This document shows positions 31,389 to 33,946 of a stretch of DNA of 33,946 nt, piece by piece. The DNA comes from DATEPR01 sp036503065 (GTDB lineage: Bacteria > Actinomycetota > Actinomycetes > Mycobacteriales > Pseudonocardiaceae), in the NCBI GenBank assembly GCA_036503065.1, contig DASXXM010000313.1, positions 1 through 33,946 of the forward strand, given 5' to 3'. Within the stretch, counting starts at the first letter, position 1. Every line of letters starts with the position of its first letter. Position numbers and translations under genes: made by a program. The notes under the pieces were generated by a model. It saw nothing but the letters and a program-made list of their open reading frames with translations, was not told the origin of the DNA and searched no databases.

Positions 31389-32657
31389 TCAGTTGCTGAG
31401 CAACGTCACCGTGAGGGTGGCGCTGTAGTTGCCGGACGGGGTGGTGAACGGGACCTGCAGGTCCAGTGCCGCGCCCAGTATCGTGGTGCCGCCACCGTGC
31501 TGCGCCGCCGCGGAGGCCAGCGCGGCGGCCGTCTTCAGGCCGGGGCTGGTCGCCGCGACCTTGGCACCCGCGGTGACGTCGTTGGCGGTGTTCGGGGTGG
31601 TGATCGCCGGCGTCCAACCCAGGTCGTTGCCGCTGAAGGTGTTGGCGCCGCTGGTGAAGTCGCCGACCGAACCGGTGGCGTTCCAGCCTGGCTGGCTGGG
31701 CAGGCGACTGTCGGACACGGTCACCGGGCTCAGCGCACCGGTCGAGTCCAGGAAGGTGCCGGCGTTGGTCGGTGCCGACATCGAGACCGGCGTGTTGGAC
31801 ACGGTGAGGGTCAGGCTGCCGCTGGAGACCGACGCGATGCCGACGTTGATCGTCTCCGAGTTGCCGCCACCGGTGCCGTTGGTGATGGTGACCGTCGCGG
31901 CAGGCGATGTCGACGTCGCGAACGCCGCCGCACTGGTCGGCTCGAACTTGGCGGTGACCGAGTCGGTGCCGACCGGCAGGGTGGTCACCGACATCGTGGC
32001 GGTGCCGGTGGCAACAGCCGCGGTGCCGAGGGAAACGGTGCCGTTGAAGAACTCCACGTTGCCGACGGCGTCATTGGTCGCCGTGTCCTGTGCGGACACG
32101 GTTGCCTTCAGGGACACCGGGGCACCCGCCGCCGCCGTGGTCGGGTTGGCCACGAGCGACGTGCTGGTGGTCACCGCGCCGGAGGCCGGCGGGGTGGCGC
32201 TGGTGGTGTACGTGGAGCCGTCGGCGGACAACGTCAGGAACTCGGACTGCTCCGGGTCCTGGGCGAGCGCCGCGGTCTGGCACTGGACCACGAACTCGTA
32301 GGTGTGGCCCGCGACCATGTGGGCCGCACTGACGATCGCGGACAGGGATGCCTGCAGCGTCCCGCTGAACGGCGCGGTCACCGAGGTGATCGTGCCGGAC
32401 GTGGCGATGCTGGTGCCGTCGTCCTTGATGACGAACAGCTTCGCCGAGCTGTTGAAGGCACTGGCACAGGCGGTGTCGGTGGCCCAGGTGGGCGTGGACG
32501 CCACCGCGCCGCTGGCCGGGCTGAACGACAGGTGACCCGGGTCCTTGCCGACGGCGGCCTGCGCCGTCGCCGGGACGAGCATCGCCGTCCCGACCGTGAT
32601 GGCGACGAGCCCGAGCAGCACTCCCGCCCGCTTGAGTCTCGGTCTTGTGAGGTTCAT
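31389..32657 (-). CDS. Secreted Ig-like protein with WxL-like C-terminal domain
   Basis: This 422-residue exported protein has a Tat/Sec-like signal peptide (1-34, Arg/Lys at 5-10, ending AQA-A). It has a first beta domain (about 36-155) with a Cys pair (64 and 126), a bacterial Ig-like repeat (about 163-258: TSTSLVANPTTAAAGAPVSLKATVSA, GNVEFFNGTVSLGTA, VTAKFEP), and a C-terminal domain (268-422). The last carries the WxL-domain layout: SGSLTLTVSNTP, VSDSRLPSQPGWNATGSVGDF, a central GAKV segment and YSATLTVTLLSN. However, the two W-x-L motifs read WNA (325-327) and VTL. It is followed by a WxIP-like gene, supporting the assignment by context. The start at 32657 has GAGG about 13 nt upstream. 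It is probably an abundant surface or wall-bound protein. Confidence 0.78.
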   Translation of the reverse strand: MNLTRPRLKRAGVLLGLVAITVGTAMLVPATAQAAVGKDPGHLSFSPASGAVASTPTWATDTACASAFNSSAKLFVIKDDGTSIATSGTITSVTAPFSGTLQASLSAIVSAAHMVAGHTYEFVVQCQTAALAQDPEQSEFLTLSADGSTYTTSATPPASGAVTTSTSLVANPTTAAAGAPVSLKATVSAQDTATNDAVGNVEFFNGTVSLGTAAVATGTATMSVTTLPVGTDSVTAKFEPTSAAAFATSTSPAATVTITNGTGGGNSETINVGIASVSSGSLTLTVSNTPVSMSAPTNAGTFLDSTGALSPVTVSDSRLPSQPGWNATGSVGDFTSGANTFSGNDLGWTPAITTPNTANDVTAGAKVAATSPGLKTAAALASAAAQHGGGTTILGAALDLQVPFTTPSGNYSATLTVTLLSN

Positions 32658-32720
32658 TTAACTACTGGCCTCGCATTTCTTTCCGGTTGTGGTGCGGTGG
32701 AACGGTGTGGAACGGCGTTG

Positions 32721-32825
32721 TCCGGCGCGGCCGCCGCAGTGTCTTCCCGGAGCGGAGTGGAGCGACGCGCCAGCGGCGCGGAGTGCAGCGCAGGGAAGAC
32801 ACTGAGTAAAGGCGGCCGCACCGGA
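32721..32825 (-). repeat. Long composite inverted repeat between PstS-like and WxL-like genes
   Basis: Three blocks pair across a 44-nt centre: TCCGG (32721-32725) with CCGGA (32821-32825), GCGGCCGCC (32727-32735) with 32811-32819, and CAGTGTCTTCCC (32737-32748) with 32793-32804. In total 26 bp pair, interrupted only by single bases on the left and by 1 and 6 nt on the right. The centre is itself rich in GGAGCGG repeats. It could be a strong transcript-end or processing structure, or a small repeated element. Confidence 0.75.
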
Positions 32826-32832
32826 CCGCGAG

Positions 32833-32870
32833 CGGAGCGAGCCAATGTCACCGGAGCGAGCCAATGTCAC
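32833..32870 (-). repeat. Abutting tandem 19-bp repeat
   Basis: CGGAGCGAGCCAATGTCAC is present twice with no spacer (32833-32851 and 32852-32870), ending 3 bp from the stop codon of the PstS-like gene. It resembles a slipped-strand duplication, or the edge of the adjacent composite hairpin element. Confidence 0.8.
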
Positions 32871-32873
32871 AGC

Positions 32874-33946
32874 TCAGACCGGGTTCGTGGTCGGGTCGAA
32901 GGCGCGCAGGTCATTGGTTGTCGCGCCACAGGTGTGGCCGAGCGGTGAGCTGTCCAGCGTTGCGAAGCCGAAGCTGAGGATGGTCAGCTCGTCGGAGCAG
33001 AGCTGGGACGACGGGCCGACCAGCAGTGCGGCCAGCGTGGGGTCGAAGCCGGCGCCGCCGTTGACGATCCGGCTGCGCAGCACGACGGTGTAGACCTCAC
33101 GGGTGATCGGGTAGGCGGTGTTCAGCGAGCCGCCCACGTTCGGCGCGACCGCCGTCGTGCCGGCGGCGGTCTGGATCAGGCTGTGGATGGCCGCGTTGTG
33201 CCTGCGGTCGTGGTGGCCATTTGCCTGCGAGTCGAACTGTGCGATGGAGAACGGCCCGAGAGCCTGGGCGTCCTGGGCGAAGACGGTGCCGTCGTGCTCC
33301 TCGACCGGCACGGCGGGGGTGGTGCCCACGATCGTGTCGTGCACACAGGAGGGCAAGGTCGTCGCGCTGAAGTTGAGCGTGGCGGCCCAGAAGTTGCGCG
33401 TGCCGGAACCGGCCTGCGGCACGTACAGGTGGACCTGCTGGGTGCCGGCGGCGGCCGGGATGTTCGGGTCGTAGGTGACGCCACCCACGGTGACCTGGGC
33501 GCAGTCGCGGTACAGCTTGATCAGCGTGCCCGGGGCGGTTGCGGTGCCCAGGGAGAACTGGTCGGCCGTGGTGATCTGGGTCGCGACCGCGGGGTTGGCA
33601 CCGGTCACGGCGGTGGCCGGGCCGGTTGCGGTGGCGACGGCGTCCAGCGCGAAGGGCACGTACTGGAGGGCGCCGGTGGCCGATGCGTTGGCGCCGGGGC
33701 CCGCGGAGGAACGGGAGAAGTCGACGCAGCCGGGCGTGGGCGGCTGGGCGAGCTGAACCGCCGTGGTGGCCGGGTTGATCGACTTGCGCAGCGCTGCCAG
33801 CCCCTCACCGGAACCGTTGGGCCGCGTCATGCTGCAGCCCGGCTTCGGCGTGATGGCCTCGTGGGTGGCACCGGTGACCGGGTTGACCGCGTCCCACGAG
33901 CCGATGAGGCCGGGGAACTCGTCGGACGTGAACTGGTTCATGACGT
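32874..33946 (-). CDS. PstS-like substrate-binding protein (5' end outside window)
   Basis: About 357 C-terminal residues are present; the frame is open through the right edge, and the ATG at 33941 is internal. The VMNQF that it belongs to is a usual early segment of PstS-like proteins. Fold landmarks are GSWDAVNPVTG, CVDFSRSSAGP, LQYVPFALDAV, PQAGSGTRNFW and the late REVYTVVLRS strand. In phosphate-binding PstS an Arg and Asp precede SGT (RxDGSGT) and an Asp lies in the ASDAPL-type loop; here these read PQAGSGT and SRSSAG, so the phosphate ligands are mostly absent. It leads the cluster with WxL-like and sortase-fold genes and with PstB at its end. The ligand may be something other than phosphate. 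Confidence 0.82.
   Translation of the reverse strand, partial: VMNQFTSDEFPGLIGSWDAVNPVTGATHEAITPKPGCSMTRPNGSGEGLAALRKSINPATTAVQLAQPPTPGCVDFSRSSAGPGANASATGALQYVPFALDAVATATGPATAVTGANPAVATQITTADQFSLGTATAPGTLIKLYRDCAQVTVGGVTYDPNIPAAAGTQQVHLYVPQAGSGTRNFWAATLNFSATTLPSCVHDTIVGTTPAVPVEEHDGTVFAQDAQALGPFSIAQFDSQANGHHDRRHNAAIHSLIQTAAGTTAVAPNVGGSLNTAYPITREVYTVVLRSRIVNGGAGFDPTLAALLVGPSSQLCSDELTILSFGFATLDSSPLGHTCGATTNDLRAFDPTTNPV

Noticed and set aside
31299..32948. 549-residue plus-strand open frame opposite the WxL-like gene
   Set aside because: Composition is Gly/Arg/Ala-rich antisense of a Thr/Ala-rich protein; no ribosome binding site or domain.

Overview
This window looks like the chromosome of a high-GC actinomycete. 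Coding regions are almost saturated with G/C at the third codon position. GTG starts are common, and several genes have a TANNNT-type -10 element just 6-8 nt before the start codon, which is typical of leaderless actinobacterial transcripts. Families seen mostly in Actinobacteria are present (DUF1707, DUF574-type methyltransferase, DUF6412, a short second YidC). A Pseudonocardiales-like genus is my guess from gene content; nothing here proves it. I saw no rRNA, tRNA, CRISPR array, transposase or phage gene.

Layout from left to right. 1-2126: permease and lipoprotein of a SsuC/SsuA-type ABC importer; the ATPase would lie outside. 2179-5901: acyl-CoA desaturase, DUF1707 protein, slipin, a TetR regulator that probably controls itself and a small membrane protein. 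5871-8578: a DUF574 methyltransferase, then an AbiEi/AbiEii type IV toxin-antitoxin pair with lower GC than its surroundings. 8598-15480: an APH-fold kinase divergent from a two-gene secreted glycosidase operon (GH3 with PA14, then a GH95-like protein). Both glycosidases end in nearly the same three-repeat fascin-like beta-trefoil. 15612-19399: PRPP synthetase-like protein, a frameshifted methyltransferase, DUF6412 plus a short YidC paralogue, and a second methyltransferase. 19410-26391: a beta-helix lipoprotein, an HSL-type esterase, an AAA ATPase, a GSP17M-like stress protein, a MocR regulator and an alpha/beta hydrolase. 26459-28042: an atypical glucose-6-phosphate isomerase.

The most interesting part is the minus-strand cluster 33946 to 28178. 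In transcription order it encodes a PstS-like binding protein (cut by the window edge), a secreted Ig/WxL-like protein, a membrane-anchored WxL-interacting-type protein (DUF916/DUF3324-like), a 91-residue peptide with an LAFTG sorting-like signal, a sortase-fold membrane protein lacking all three catalytic residues, and a PstB-like ATPase. The WxIP-like, LAFTG and sortase-fold genes overlap by 4 bp, and long hairpins sit in the two larger gaps. I infer a cell-surface complex that joins a WxL-type adhesive layer to a repurposed phosphate-transporter binding protein and ATPase. No PstC/PstA permease is visible, and the PstS-like protein lacks several phosphate-coordinating residues. This is the best candidate here for an undescribed system.
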